A stretch of 64,000 bases of DNA from BA4 sp044376575 (GTDB lineage Bacteria > Bacteroidota > Bacteroidia > CAIKAF01): positions 59,841 through 123,840 of the forward strand of contig JBILKR010000004.1 of NCBI GenBank assembly GCA_044376575.1, written 5' to 3'. Positions 42,280-51,042 of this stretch are shown here, piece by piece. A program made the position numbers and the translations under genes. Each line of letters opens with the position of its first letter. Position 1 is the stretch's first letter. The notes below the pieces were generated by a model. It worked only from the letters and a program-made list of their open reading frames with translations. It searched no databases and was not told the origin of the DNA.

Positions 42280-43152
42280 TTAATTGGCTGTGTTTGCTAT
42301 TAAATAATTGAGCGCATCTTTAACTCGCCCTTGCTTAATCCATTCTTTTGCGATATGATGTGGATGATTATTTGTTATTTCATTCTTATCAATAAGAGTT
42401 GAAATATATTTTTTTGCTTCTTCAATGTCGGGTAGTTTTTCCTGATTACCGAGAATTCCTAAATCATTTCCGGTAAGTATATCACTGTGTTGAACAGAAA
42501 GAGGAAGCGCATCGACTCCTATTCCTAAACTGGTTAATGGTTTTTCAACTTCAAATAACGCATCTCCTGATGCCCTTACATACCAATTGTCACCAAGCCT
42601 TCCTACCAAATCAATTTTATGCTGATCAATCTTCCCTTTTTCATTCAAAATTTCATCATGAATATGTATGGCAACTATTTCACCTACGATTAAATTCCCA
42701 GCTCCGCCTTCGTTACCGGTATAAATAATATCTTTAACAACACACTCAAACTGAACGGGCGATTCTTTCACCCGAAAAGGTTTTACAATGGTAGAAGGAA
42801 TTGGAGTGAATCCGGCTTTATTAAATTCATTGATATTTCGTGGATACTCTGTACTGGCTAACGACATTTGTTGAACCATATCATAACTCACCACATTTAC
42901 AACGGCTTCTTTTAATTGCTGTACATTTTCCAACGTGTGTTTAATGGTGTTATCTCTAACTCTTCTTGCAGGAGAAAAAATAAGTATGGGCGGATTGGAT
43001 CCAAACGCATTGAAAAAACTGTAGGGTGCCAGATTAGGATTCCCTTCTGCATCCAATGTGCTAACAAATGCTATCGGTCTGGGTGCAATGGCCGCAAGCA
43101 TATAACTGTGAAATTCTGCAGTTGCAACACTTCCGGGTATAATTGTTTTCAT
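42280..43152 (-). CDS. Flavin-reductase-family FMN-binding protein
   Basis: 290 residues from ATG 43152 (MKTIIPGSVATAEFHSYML). The split-barrel flavin-reductase domain covers about 10-200: AAIAPRPIAFVSTLDAEGNPNLAPYSFFNAFGSNPP binds FMN, followed by VRDNTIKHTLENV. The remaining ~85 residues are a less conserved tail. These proteins reduce flavin for partner monooxygenases or act on small substrates; the partner is unknown. The frame could extend to 43218, but that part overlaps accA. It starts 4 bp after the accA stop. Confidence 0.83.
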   Translation of the reverse strand: MKTIIPGSVATAEFHSYMLAAIAPRPIAFVSTLDAEGNPNLAPYSFFNAFGSNPPILIFSPARRVRDNTIKHTLENVQQLKEAVVNVVSYDMVQQMSLASTEYPRNINEFNKAGFTPIPSTIVKPFRVKESPVQFECVVKDIIYTGNEGGAGNLIVGEIVAIHIHDEILNEKGKIDQHKIDLVGRLGDNWYVRASGDALFEVEKPLTSLGIGVDALPLSVQHSDILTGNDLGILGNQEKLPDIEEAKKYISTLIDKNEITNNHPHHIAKEWIKQGRVKDALNYLIANTAN

Positions 43153-43156
43153 CAAA

Positions 43157-44110
43157 TTAACTTTCGTAAACTCCCATTTTGGTGAATTTTTCAATACGCT
43201 GATGAATGAGTTTGTCATTCGACACCTTCATTAATTTATCTAATGAAGAGACTACTTCTTTTTTTACATTTTCAAAAGCCAATGTTGGTTCTTGATGTGC
43301 ACCTCCTAATGGTTCTTTGATGATACCATCAATCAGTTTATTTTTAAGCATATCGTCTGCGGTTAGTTTTAGTGCTTCAGCCGCTTCCTCTTTGTGGTCC
43401 CAGTTTCTCCATAAGATAGATGAACATGATTCTGGTGAGATTACGCTATACCAAGTGTTTTCAAGCATCAACACGCGATCTCCAATTCCTATTCCCAGTG
43501 CACCACCCGATGCGCCTTCGCCTATAATCACGCATACAATCGGAACTTTAATCCTGAACATTTCAAATAAATTTCTTGCAATGGCTTCGCCTTGTCCTCT
43601 CTCTTCTGCTTCTAAACCCGGATAAGCACCCGGTGTATCAATAAATGTTACAATAGGAACGCCAAATTTTTCTGCCATTTGCATCAAACGCAATGCCTTT
43701 CTGTAGCCCTCCGGATTCGCCATTCCAAAGCGTCTGATTTGACGCATTTTAGTATTGATTCCTTTTTGCTGACCTATCAGCATTACGCTTCTGCCGTCAA
43801 TTTTTCCTAATCCGCCAACCATCGCTTTGTCATCAGATACATTGCGATCGCCATGTAATTCAATAAAATTACCCTGTGTTAGATAATCAATATATGCTAA
43901 TGTATATGGTCTTTCAGGGTGTCTTGATATTTGAACTTTTTGCCATGCTGATAAACTGGAATAAATCTCTTTTTTCTTCTCAATAATTTTCTTTTCCAGT
44001 TCTTTTACGGCTGCTGAAATATCAACTTGATTTTTCTCACCCACTTCTTTAATCCTGATTAACTCTTCGTCTAATTCCTGTAATGGTTTTTCAAAGTCAA
44101 GATATGTCAT
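43157..44110 (-). CDS. accA: Acetyl-CoA carboxylase carboxyltransferase subunit alpha
   Basis: 317 residues. An N-terminal helical region (about 1-75; FEKPLQELDEELIRIKEV) precedes the crotonase-fold core with RHPERPYTLAYIDYLT, FIELHGDRNVSDDKAMVGGL, RFGMANPEGYRKALRLM and IVCVIIGEGASGGALGIGIGD, the oxyanion-hole region. With AccD (not in the window) it transfers CO2 from carboxybiotin to acetyl-CoA. It is 11 kb from accBC on the opposite strand, so the enzyme's genes are split. Confidence 0.95.
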   Translation of the reverse strand: MTYLDFEKPLQELDEELIRIKEVGEKNQVDISAAVKELEKKIIEKKKEIYSSLSAWQKVQISRHPERPYTLAYIDYLTQGNFIELHGDRNVSDDKAMVGGLGKIDGRSVMLIGQQKGINTKMRQIRRFGMANPEGYRKALRLMQMAEKFGVPIVTFIDTPGAYPGLEAEERGQGEAIARNLFEMFRIKVPIVCVIIGEGASGGALGIGIGDRVLMLENTWYSVISPESCSSILWRNWDHKEEAAEALKLTADDMLKNKLIDGIIKEPLGGAHQEPTLAFENVKKEVVSSLDKLMKVSNDKLIHQRIEKFTKMGVYES

Positions 44111-44240
44111 AAGGCATTCATTTTGATACAGAATGTAAAGATAAAAAAAAATGGGAAGTTATATACCGCCCTTTTTGGATGATATTTCTTCATATATGAA
44201 TCATTTAGTGTAAAATTGTATGGAATTTATAAATGTAAAT

Positions 44241-44663
44241 ATGTGGTATAAAGAATATTCGTTGTCAGAAATCAATGCGTTCAATCAAAAAACAATGATT
44301 GATCATATTGGTATTGAGTTTATATCGATTGAAAAAAATACGCTGAAAGCAACGATGCCGGTAGATCATAGAACTGTTCAGCCTGCACGTTTACTTCACG
44401 GTGGTGCAAGTGCAGCACTGGCTGAAACAATGGGTAGTGTAGCCTCTTATCTGATGATTGATCCATCACAGTTTCATTGTGTGGGACTGGAGTTAAATAT
44501 CAATCATGTAAGGGGAGTTACTTCAGGAAATGTAACCGGAACTGTAAGCCCGTTACATATTGGAAAATCAACACATTTATGGGAAATTCGAATTGAATCA
44601 GAAGACGGAAAACTTGTTGCGGTTAGTCGTTTAACGATGATGATTATTCCAATAAAAAAGTAA
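44241..44663 (+). CDS. Hotdog-fold thioesterase (PaaI/MenI type)
   Basis: 140 residues from ATG 44241 (MWYKEYSLSEINAFNQKTM). The hotdog fold carries TMPVDHRTVQPARLLHGGASAALAETMGSVAS with the catalytic Glu, and GNVTGTVSPLHIGKSTHLWEI. It is closest to 1,4-dihydroxy-2-naphthoyl-CoA or phenylacetyl-type thioesterases. The substrate is open; menaquinone genes are not nearby. An in-frame ATG at 44220 follows a near-match -7 box (TAAAATTG) by 1 bp and is probably too early. The next gene starts 4 bp after the stop. Confidence 0.83.
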   Translation: MWYKEYSLSEINAFNQKTMIDHIGIEFISIEKNTLKATMPVDHRTVQPARLLHGGASAALAETMGSVASYLMIDPSQFHCVGLELNINHVRGVTSGNVTGTVSPLHIGKSTHLWEIRIESEDGKLVAVSRLTMMIIPIKK

Positions 44664-44667
44664 AACA

Positions 44668-45369
44668 TTGTTCAGGTATTTAAATATATTAATTTTAATA
44701 ACTACGCTTTTTACTCATGAGGTAAATGCACAGGATGTTTTAATTTTTGATGCAAATATTGGTGTTGCAGTTCCTCTCGGTGATATTTCTTCAGCAAATC
44801 CTCATTCAATAAAAAATGGGTTTGCTTCAACCGGTGGTATGATTCGAACATGGATAGGATTGAAGCCAAGTAAACATGTCGGACTTTTTTTTCAAATGAA
44901 TGGAGCCCTTTTGCCAACGAATACTTCATTGGTTGAAGACCGCATCAACCAGCAATTTGGGATAAATTCTTCTGTCAATAAATCCAATACGTTATTTGGT
45001 GCAACACTGGGCGGTGTGTTGCTCAGCGGAATAGTAAAAGAATGGAGTATAGACGGACGCATAGCGGCCGGATACACATGGGTTCAGTCACCACAAATTG
45101 AATTGATGTATGATAATAAAACATATTACAAATTATACATGAATAATGGAGAAGGCTTTGCTCTTTCTGCCGGTGTCGGTGCGAGAAAAAAAATATGGAA
45201 ATCATTTCATGCTTCTTTTGCACTGGACTTTTTATATGCTTTACCCTTTTATAAAAATGTTTTTACTGAATCAAGATCAATTACAAATACAATGGAAGTA
45301 AGTATGAATTCTTATCATCAATCAGTATTTTTACTTCTGTTAACAGGTGGTTTTTCTTTTGCATTTTAA
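44668..45369 (+). CDS. Putative outer-membrane beta-barrel protein
   Basis: 233 residues from a TTG start. Signal peptide about 1-21 (MFRYLNILILITTLFTHEVNA-Q). The remainder is alternating beta-strand sequence (FDANIGVAVPLGD; GATLGGVLLSGIV; WSIDGRIAAGYTW; GFALSAGVGARKKI) and ends in Phe (GGFSFAF), as expected for an eight- to ten-stranded barrel. I do not recognise a specific family. It lies between a thioesterase and a methyltransferase gene with 3-4 bp gaps, so it belongs to that operon, but no functional link is evident. Confidence 0.6.
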   Translation: MFRYLNILILITTLFTHEVNAQDVLIFDANIGVAVPLGDISSANPHSIKNGFASTGGMIRTWIGLKPSKHVGLFFQMNGALLPTNTSLVEDRINQQFGINSSVNKSNTLFGATLGGVLLSGIVKEWSIDGRIAAGYTWVQSPQIELMYDNKTYYKLYMNNGEGFALSAGVGARKKIWKSFHASFALDFLYALPFYKNVFTESRSITNTMEVSMNSYHQSVFLLLLTGGFSFAF

Positions 45370-45372
45370 TAC

Positions 45373-46275
45373 ATGACAACAATACATTTATACACTCCCA
45401 CACATTGGAAAGAATATGAGCTAATCGATAGTGGTGGCTTTGAAAAATTGGAACGTTTTGGAGATTACATCACTATTCGTCCCGAACCGCAAGCGCTATG
45501 GGATAAGACCATGTCAGAATCTGAATGGTTGAAAAAAGCACATGTAAAATTTATAGGAACATCGAGTAACAGTGGCAAGTGGAATAAACTTAAAAAGATT
45601 CCGGATAATTGGATATTGAATTATTCAGGAAATTCGATGCATATTTCATTTAATTTGGCATTAACCGGATTTAAGCATGTTGGTGTATTTCCGGAACAGG
45701 CAAGTAACTGGGATTATATATATCAATCCGTGATAAAAATAAAAAATGTTCAGCCTCGTTTTTTAAATCTTTTTGCATATACAGGTGGTGCATCACTTGC
45801 GGCAAAATCTGCAGGTGCTGATGTGGTGCATGTAGATTCTATTAAGCAGGTAGTGAGTTGGGCAAACCGTAATATGGAAAGTAGCAGGCTGAAAGATATT
45901 CGGTGGGTTGTGGAAGATGCAATGAAGTTTGTAAAAAGAGAAATTAAAAGAGGGAAAACCTATCATGGAATAATTCTAGATCCACCTGCATTTGGACATG
46001 GTCCAAACGGTGAAAGCTGGAAACTGGAGAAAAATATCAACGAGATGATGAAGGAGGTATTACAACTATTAGATAAAGAACAATATTTTTTAATTCTAAA
46101 TACCTATTCGTTGGGCTTCTCATCTTTGATTGTCGAAAATCTATTAAAACAGGAAATGAAAACACAAAATCTTGATCCTTCCCGATTTGAAATTGGAGAA
46201 TTATATTTACAGCCATCTGTTGGTGAATACAAATTGCCTTTAGGTGTTCTGGGACGCATTGATAACTTAAATTAA
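45373..46275 (+). CDS. Class I SAM-dependent methyltransferase, RlmI/RlmK-like core
   Basis: 300 residues. The Rossmann methyltransferase core has motif I LNLFAYTGGASLAAKSAGADVVHVD and the catalytic-type motif ILDPPAFGHGPNGESWKLEKN, as in the 23S rRNA m5C methyltransferase RlmI and relatives. The N-terminal ~110 residues (LYTPTHWKEYELIDSGGFEKLERFGDY) replace the PUA domain of RlmI. The substrate is therefore likely an RNA, but the modified base is unknown. Confidence 0.82.
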   Translation: MTTIHLYTPTHWKEYELIDSGGFEKLERFGDYITIRPEPQALWDKTMSESEWLKKAHVKFIGTSSNSGKWNKLKKIPDNWILNYSGNSMHISFNLALTGFKHVGVFPEQASNWDYIYQSVIKIKNVQPRFLNLFAYTGGASLAAKSAGADVVHVDSIKQVVSWANRNMESSRLKDIRWVVEDAMKFVKREIKRGKTYHGIILDPPAFGHGPNGESWKLEKNINEMMKEVLQLLDKEQYFLILNTYSLGFSSLIVENLLKQEMKTQNLDPSRFEIGELYLQPSVGEYKLPLGVLGRIDNLN

Positions 46276-46281
46276 TCAGTG

Positions 46282-47418
46282 ATGAAAAAAATATTTTTTT
46301 TCTGGTGTATTTTTATTTCAGTTGTATTACATGCACAAACAACGGAGTACACATTTATACATGAATCATTAACGAGAAGTTATCGTTTGCATCTTCCTCC
46401 AGGATATGCTCCCAATCAAATGTATCCATTGGTATTTAATTTCCATGGATATACTTCAAATGCATTTCAGCAGGAATTATATTCGGGGATGAGTAATCTG
46501 GCCGATAATGAAAATTTTATTGTTGTATATCCTGACGGTATCAATAATGCTTGGAATGTTGGTTTTGGCTTAATGCCATATTATTCGGGGGTGAATGATG
46601 TTGGATTTGTGAATGCACTTTTGGATACGTTGTTTTCAAATTATTCAATTGATGCTGATCAGGTGTATGCTTGTGGAATGAGCAATGGTGGTTATTTTAG
46701 TTACAGGTTGGCTTGTGAATTAAGCAGCCGCTTTGCAGCCATTGCATCTGTAACAGGATTAATCACTGATAGTACAGCTGCCAATTGTAACCCTTCACGT
46801 CATGTTCCTGCACTTCAGATACACGGAACAGCAGATCCTGTTGTTAATTATAATGGTATGGTCGGTTCACTAGGCGTAGAAGAATCACTGAATTTCTGGA
46901 AGCAAAAAAATGAATGTGCTGAAGGAACGTATTCAACAGCATTGCCGAATTCAAACGTTACAGATTTATCAACGGCAGAGCATATCATTTACACCGGTTG
47001 TGATGGATGTTCATCGCTTGAATTCTATAAAATTACAAATGGTGGACATACCTGGCCGGATGGTATTATTGATGCTCCGAACTTTGGAGCAACTAACCGT
47101 GATATAAATGCTACTGAAGCCATCTGGACTTTTTTTACTCAGCATTCCATGAATTGTTCTGTAGGAATGAATAGTTATAATGAACAACATATTACAGTAT
47201 ATCCCAATCCTTTCACTGATCAAATTCAAGTCAAAATAAATTCAAATGAATCTGAAAATGTAACCTGTACAATTTATGATATCAACGGAAAGATGTTATT
47301 CAATCAGCAAGGTATTGCTTTGATCAATCTTTCATTTCTACCAACAGGTATTTACACCATGCAAATCATGTTGGATGATGAATTAATTACCAAAAAAATA
47401 ATGAAGACAGCCGAGTAA
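46282..47418 (+). CDS. Secreted PHB-depolymerase/feruloyl-esterase-like hydrolase with T9SS type A domain
   Basis: 378 residues from ATG 46282; a GTG at 46279 is also in frame. Signal peptide about 1-18. The alpha/beta-hydrolase domain (about 30-285) has FNFHGYTSNA for the oxyanion region, the nucleophile S134 in ACGMSNGGYFSYR, an acid near HGTADPVV and H256 in NGGHTWPDG. The C-terminal 75 residues begin VYPNPFTDQIQVKI and form a type A sorting domain. It is likely a secreted polymer esterase (LpqC/PHB-depolymerase class); the real substrate is unknown. Confidence 0.83.
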   Translation: MKKIFFFWCIFISVVLHAQTTEYTFIHESLTRSYRLHLPPGYAPNQMYPLVFNFHGYTSNAFQQELYSGMSNLADNENFIVVYPDGINNAWNVGFGLMPYYSGVNDVGFVNALLDTLFSNYSIDADQVYACGMSNGGYFSYRLACELSSRFAAIASVTGLITDSTAANCNPSRHVPALQIHGTADPVVNYNGMVGSLGVEESLNFWKQKNECAEGTYSTALPNSNVTDLSTAEHIIYTGCDGCSSLEFYKITNGGHTWPDGIIDAPNFGATNRDINATEAIWTFFTQHSMNCSVGMNSYNEQHITVYPNPFTDQIQVKINSNESENVTCTIYDINGKMLFNQQGIALINLSFLPTGIYTMQIMLDDELITKKIMKTAE

Positions 47419-47419
47419 A

Positions 47420-48691
47420 TTACCAGGCAAATATTTCAAAATTTTGCATCAACGAATTTACTTTTTCACGTACTGATTTTAATACGCTATCGTCTTCAGC
47501 ATGCATCAATACTTTGTCTATAAGTTCCACAATTTCTCCCATGTGCTCTTCTTTCATTCCTCGTGTAGAAATAGCCGCAGTTCCAACCCTTATACCTGAA
47601 GTAACAAAAGGAGATTTGTCATCAAACGGAACCATATTTTTATTCACGGTGATGTCTGCTTTTACCAGTGCTTGTTCGGCGGCCTTTCCTGAAATATTTT
47701 TATTTCTGAGATCAATCAGCATTAAGTGATTATCTGTTCCACCGGAAATGATCTGATAGTTTTTATCTACAAATGCTTTGGCCATTGCCTGTGCATTTTT
47801 AATTACCTGTCCGGTATATTCTTTATATCCAGTACTCAGGTCTTCATAAAATGCTACTGCTTTTGCTCCGATTACATGCTCAAGCGGACCTCCTTGTGTT
47901 CCGGGGAATACAGCCCCATCAAGCACAGCACTCATCATTTTTATTTCTCCTTTGGGAGTAGTAAGTCCCCAAGGATTCTCAAAATCTTTTCCCATCATAA
48001 TCACACCACCTCTTGGACCGCGTAATGTTTTATGTGTTGTACTTGTAACAATATGGCAGTATGTGAGTGGATTATTTAACCAGCCTTTTGCTATCAGTCC
48101 CGCCGGATGTGAAATATCTGCCAACAATAAAGCACCTACTTCATCTGCTACTTCTCTTAATTTTTTATAATCCCAATCGCGAGAATAAGATGATGCTCCG
48201 CAAATAATTAATTTAGGTTTTTCGCGCTGAGCAATCTCCTGAATTTTTGAAAAATCAATTCTACCTGTTTCTTTTTCTACACCATAAAAACTGGGACTAT
48301 ATAATTGTCCTGAAAAATTTACAGGAGAACCATGCGTAAGATGTCCGCCATGAGATAAATCAAATCCTAAAATTTTATCACCCGGTTTTAAGCATGCCAG
48401 CATCACAGCGGCATTGGCCTGTGCTCCCGAATGGGGTTGAACGTTAGCCCACGCGGCACCAAACAGTTCCTTCAAACGATCGATGGCGAGTTGTTCAATT
48501 TCGTCAACCACTTCGCAACCTCCGTAGTAACGTTTCTTTGGTAGTCCTTCTGCATATTTATTGGTAAGGCATGAACCCATAGAATCCATTACCTGCTGAC
48601 TTACAAAATTTTCAGAAGCAATCAATTCTATTCCTGATTTTTGACGATGGTATTCTCTGGCAATTAATTCTGCAATTCTTTCATCTCTCAT
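47420..48691 (-). CDS. glyA: Serine hydroxymethyltransferase
   Basis: 423 residues of normal length. The PLP lysine is about K221 in STTHKTLRGPRGGVI. Other signatures are ELIASENFVSQQVMD, NKYAEGLPKKRYYGGCE, QPHSGAQANAAV and LLADISHPAGLIA. It converts serine and tetrahydrofolate to glycine and methylene-THF, feeding one-carbon metabolism. Its stop lies 1 bp from the convergent esterase gene. Confidence 0.96.
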   Translation of the reverse strand: MRDERIAELIAREYHRQKSGIELIASENFVSQQVMDSMGSCLTNKYAEGLPKKRYYGGCEVVDEIEQLAIDRLKELFGAAWANVQPHSGAQANAAVMLACLKPGDKILGFDLSHGGHLTHGSPVNFSGQLYSPSFYGVEKETGRIDFSKIQEIAQREKPKLIICGASSYSRDWDYKKLREVADEVGALLLADISHPAGLIAKGWLNNPLTYCHIVTSTTHKTLRGPRGGVIMMGKDFENPWGLTTPKGEIKMMSAVLDGAVFPGTQGGPLEHVIGAKAVAFYEDLSTGYKEYTGQVIKNAQAMAKAFVDKNYQIISGGTDNHLMLIDLRNKNISGKAAEQALVKADITVNKNMVPFDDKSPFVTSGIRVGTAAISTRGMKEEHMGEIVELIDKVLMHAEDDSVLKSVREKVNSLMQNFEIFAW

Positions 48692-48764
48692 AACTATATT
48701 TTTATTTCAGATTCTTATACAATACAAACATGTATGTTTTCAAGATCAATACAAAATAAAGGAT

Positions 48765-48772
48765 TAACTTTG
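48765..48772 (+). promoter_or_regulatory. -7 promoter element of the nitronate-monooxygenase-like gene
   Basis: TAACTTTG matches TAnnTTTG, 14 bp upstream of the first ATG. Confidence 0.5.
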
Positions 48773-48786
48773 AATTATTCTCAAAA

Positions 48787-49746
48787 ATGGTATTAATGAA
48801 AAACAGAATTACTGAATTACTAAATATTCAATATCCTATCATACAGGCCGGCATGATTTGGTGTTCAGGATGGGAACTAGCTTCGGCGGTGAGTAATGCA
48901 GGCGGACTGGGAATCATTGGGTCAGGTTCCATGTATCCGGATGTGTTAGAAGAGCAGATCAAAAAATGTAAAGCAGCCACATCTCGACCTTTTGCGGTAA
49001 ATATTCCATTGATTTATCCTCAGGTAGCTGATCATATAGATATAATTATTAGAAACAAGGTGCCTGTTGTTTTTTCTTCTGCGGGCAATCCTAAAACATG
49101 GACTTCAATATTAAAGGAGAAGGGTATAAAAGTGGTCCATGTTGTGAGCAGTGCAAAGTTTGGGAAGAAAGCAGAAGAAGCCGGAGTTGATGCTGTGGTT
49201 GCAGAAGGTTTTGAAGCCGGAGGTCATAACGGAAGGGAAGAAACTACCTCGATGGTATTAATTCCAATGGTGGCTGATGCAGTAAAAATTCCTGTAATTG
49301 CAGCAGGAGGTATTGGTAGTGGAAGAGCGATGGCTGCTGCTTTTGCATTGGGAGCAGAAGCTGTTCAGGTGGGAAGTAGGTTTGTTGCATCCATTGAATC
49401 TTCTGCACATGAGAATTTCAAAAATACGGTGATACAAACCGGAGAAGGTGAAACAGAACTGACATTAAAAGAACTTACCCCTGTTCGATTGATAAAAAAT
49501 AAATTTTTTAATGATATTAAATATGCCTATTCAACTGGTGCTTCAGTTGAAGATTTGTCTCAGTTATTAGGTCGAGGACGTGCAAAGAAAGGAATGTTTG
49601 AAGGTGACCTGAATGAAGGGGAACTGGAAATAGGACAGGTAAGTGGAATGATCCATGAAATAATTCCTGCTGCAGAAATTGTTAAACAAATGATCCATGA
49701 GTTCAATCAGGTGGTGGATAAATTTCCTCATCTGAAAATTAAATAA
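48787..49746 (+). CDS. Nitronate monooxygenase-like FMN enzyme
   Basis: 319 residues. The TIM-barrel flavoprotein has NRITELLNIQYPIIQAGMIW at the start, VAEGFEAGGHNGREETTSMVLIP (substrate/FMN loop) and PVIAAGGIGSGRAMAAAFALGAEAVQVGSRF (phosphate loop). The family includes 2-nitropropane dioxygenase and FabK-type enoyl-ACP reductases; without a recognised catalytic His context I keep the general name. ATG 48796 (MKNRITELL) is an alternative start and matches the family better. Confidence 0.83.
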   Translation: MVLMKNRITELLNIQYPIIQAGMIWCSGWELASAVSNAGGLGIIGSGSMYPDVLEEQIKKCKAATSRPFAVNIPLIYPQVADHIDIIIRNKVPVVFSSAGNPKTWTSILKEKGIKVVHVVSSAKFGKKAEEAGVDAVVAEGFEAGGHNGREETTSMVLIPMVADAVKIPVIAAGGIGSGRAMAAAFALGAEAVQVGSRFVASIESSAHENFKNTVIQTGEGETELTLKELTPVRLIKNKFFNDIKYAYSTGASVEDLSQLLGRGRAKKGMFEGDLNEGELEIGQVSGMIHEIIPAAEIVKQMIHEFNQVVDKFPHLKIK

Positions 49747-49846
49747 ATATCTCATGCAACCATTAATCAAGAGATTACATTATTAAAATATCAATCATGT
49801 TTTACTGTTGATGAAAGGCGAATTCATCTCAGAACTCAAGTCAATG

Positions 49847-49885
49847 GAAAAGGGGTGAAAAATAATTTATTTTTTGCCCCTTTTT
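49847..49885. terminator. Terminator-like hairpin before the PF10023 gene
   Basis: GAAAAGGGG plus an A-rich arm pairs with a T-rich arm plus CCCCTTTTTC across 49847-49885, with an imperfect middle. It follows the 48787-49746 gene by 100 bp and ends 16 bp before the next start. Confidence 0.6.
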
Positions 49886-49901
49886 CTATTATCATTGAAA
49901 T

Positions 49902-50927
49902 ATGAAAAAATGGCTTAAAGATATTTTTATTGCAGTCTTTTTGTTCATTGGTTTACTGATGATGGATTTGATTATTTACGGGATTTCAATGGGCTACGGT
50001 CAATTCAGTATTATATATCATTCTCAGCCCATTTCTTGTTTTGTTACTCAACCCAATGTAACACCAACGCAAAAAGAAAAAATAATTTTAATCGAGCGCA
50101 TCAAAAAATTTACGCAGGATTCACTCGGATTTGCACCATCTGATAATTATACAAGTGTTTATGATCAGGGAGATAAGCCTTTAATGTGGGTTGTTACAGC
50201 ATGTAATAAATATTCATTAACGCCTTATTATTGGACTTTCCCGGTGGCAGGCAAAGTAACATATAAAGGATTCTTTTCTCAGAATATGGCGGAATATGAA
50301 AAACAAAAACTCATTCAAAAAGGATATGATGTAAAGATCCGTTTGGTAAATGCATGGAGCACGCTGGGATGGTTTAATGATCCAATAATGACAGGTTTTC
50401 TTGAATATGATCCGGGAGAATTATCCAATTTAATTATACATGAGTTATCTCATGGGACAATCTACGTTAAAGGAAATACTGAATACAATGAGAACCTGGC
50501 ATCTTTCATTGGCGATCAGGGTGCCACATATTTTTTAAGCGCATTCTATGGATATAATTCTAAAGAGTATTCGGAGTACCAAAAAAACATGCATGATGAA
50601 AAATTATTTACCTCGTATATGATTAAATCGGCAGATCAATTGGATAGTTTATACGGTCTTCATTCTTTCATCAAATCTCCAGAATACAAAAAAGAAATTT
50701 TAAAAAATCAATTGGTTCGTAACATCGTACAACATGGATTATTATTGCCATTTCAAGATGGTGAAAAATATAAAAAATGGTTGATGAAAACTGAATTGAA
50801 CAATGCCGGATTCATTGTTTTTAAGCAATATAATAATCAGGTTGATGTATTCGTAAAAGAGTTTAATCAATGCTGCGGAGGTAACATTAAAAAGTATATT
50901 GGATTTTTGAAACACAAATTCAATTAA
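49902..50927 (+). CDS. Putative aminopeptidase of the PF10023 family
   Basis: 341 residues. An N-terminal membrane segment (about 8-29) anchors the protein. The zinc-peptidase motif is H180-E-L-S-H184 (NLIIHELSHGTIYVKG), followed by NTEYNENLASFIGDQGATYF, where E197 is a candidate third ligand. WSTLGWFNDPI just upstream is typical of this family of putative aminopeptidases (formerly DUF2265). It probably faces the periplasm. No substrate is known. Confidence 0.8.
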   Translation: MKKWLKDIFIAVFLFIGLLMMDLIIYGISMGYGQFSIIYHSQPISCFVTQPNVTPTQKEKIILIERIKKFTQDSLGFAPSDNYTSVYDQGDKPLMWVVTACNKYSLTPYYWTFPVAGKVTYKGFFSQNMAEYEKQKLIQKGYDVKIRLVNAWSTLGWFNDPIMTGFLEYDPGELSNLIIHELSHGTIYVKGNTEYNENLASFIGDQGATYFLSAFYGYNSKEYSEYQKNMHDEKLFTSYMIKSADQLDSLYGLHSFIKSPEYKKEILKNQLVRNIVQHGLLLPFQDGEKYKKWLMKTELNNAGFIVFKQYNNQVDVFVKEFNQCCGGNIKKYIGFLKHKFN

Positions 50928-51042
50928 TACAAATCTGAAGGACTATTTTACTTGTTAATAACTCTGCTAAAAAAACACTTCTTTTAAAAGAAATTTCAAG
51001 GGTTGATAATTCATACCTTCGTTAAGTATTAAAATAAAAATC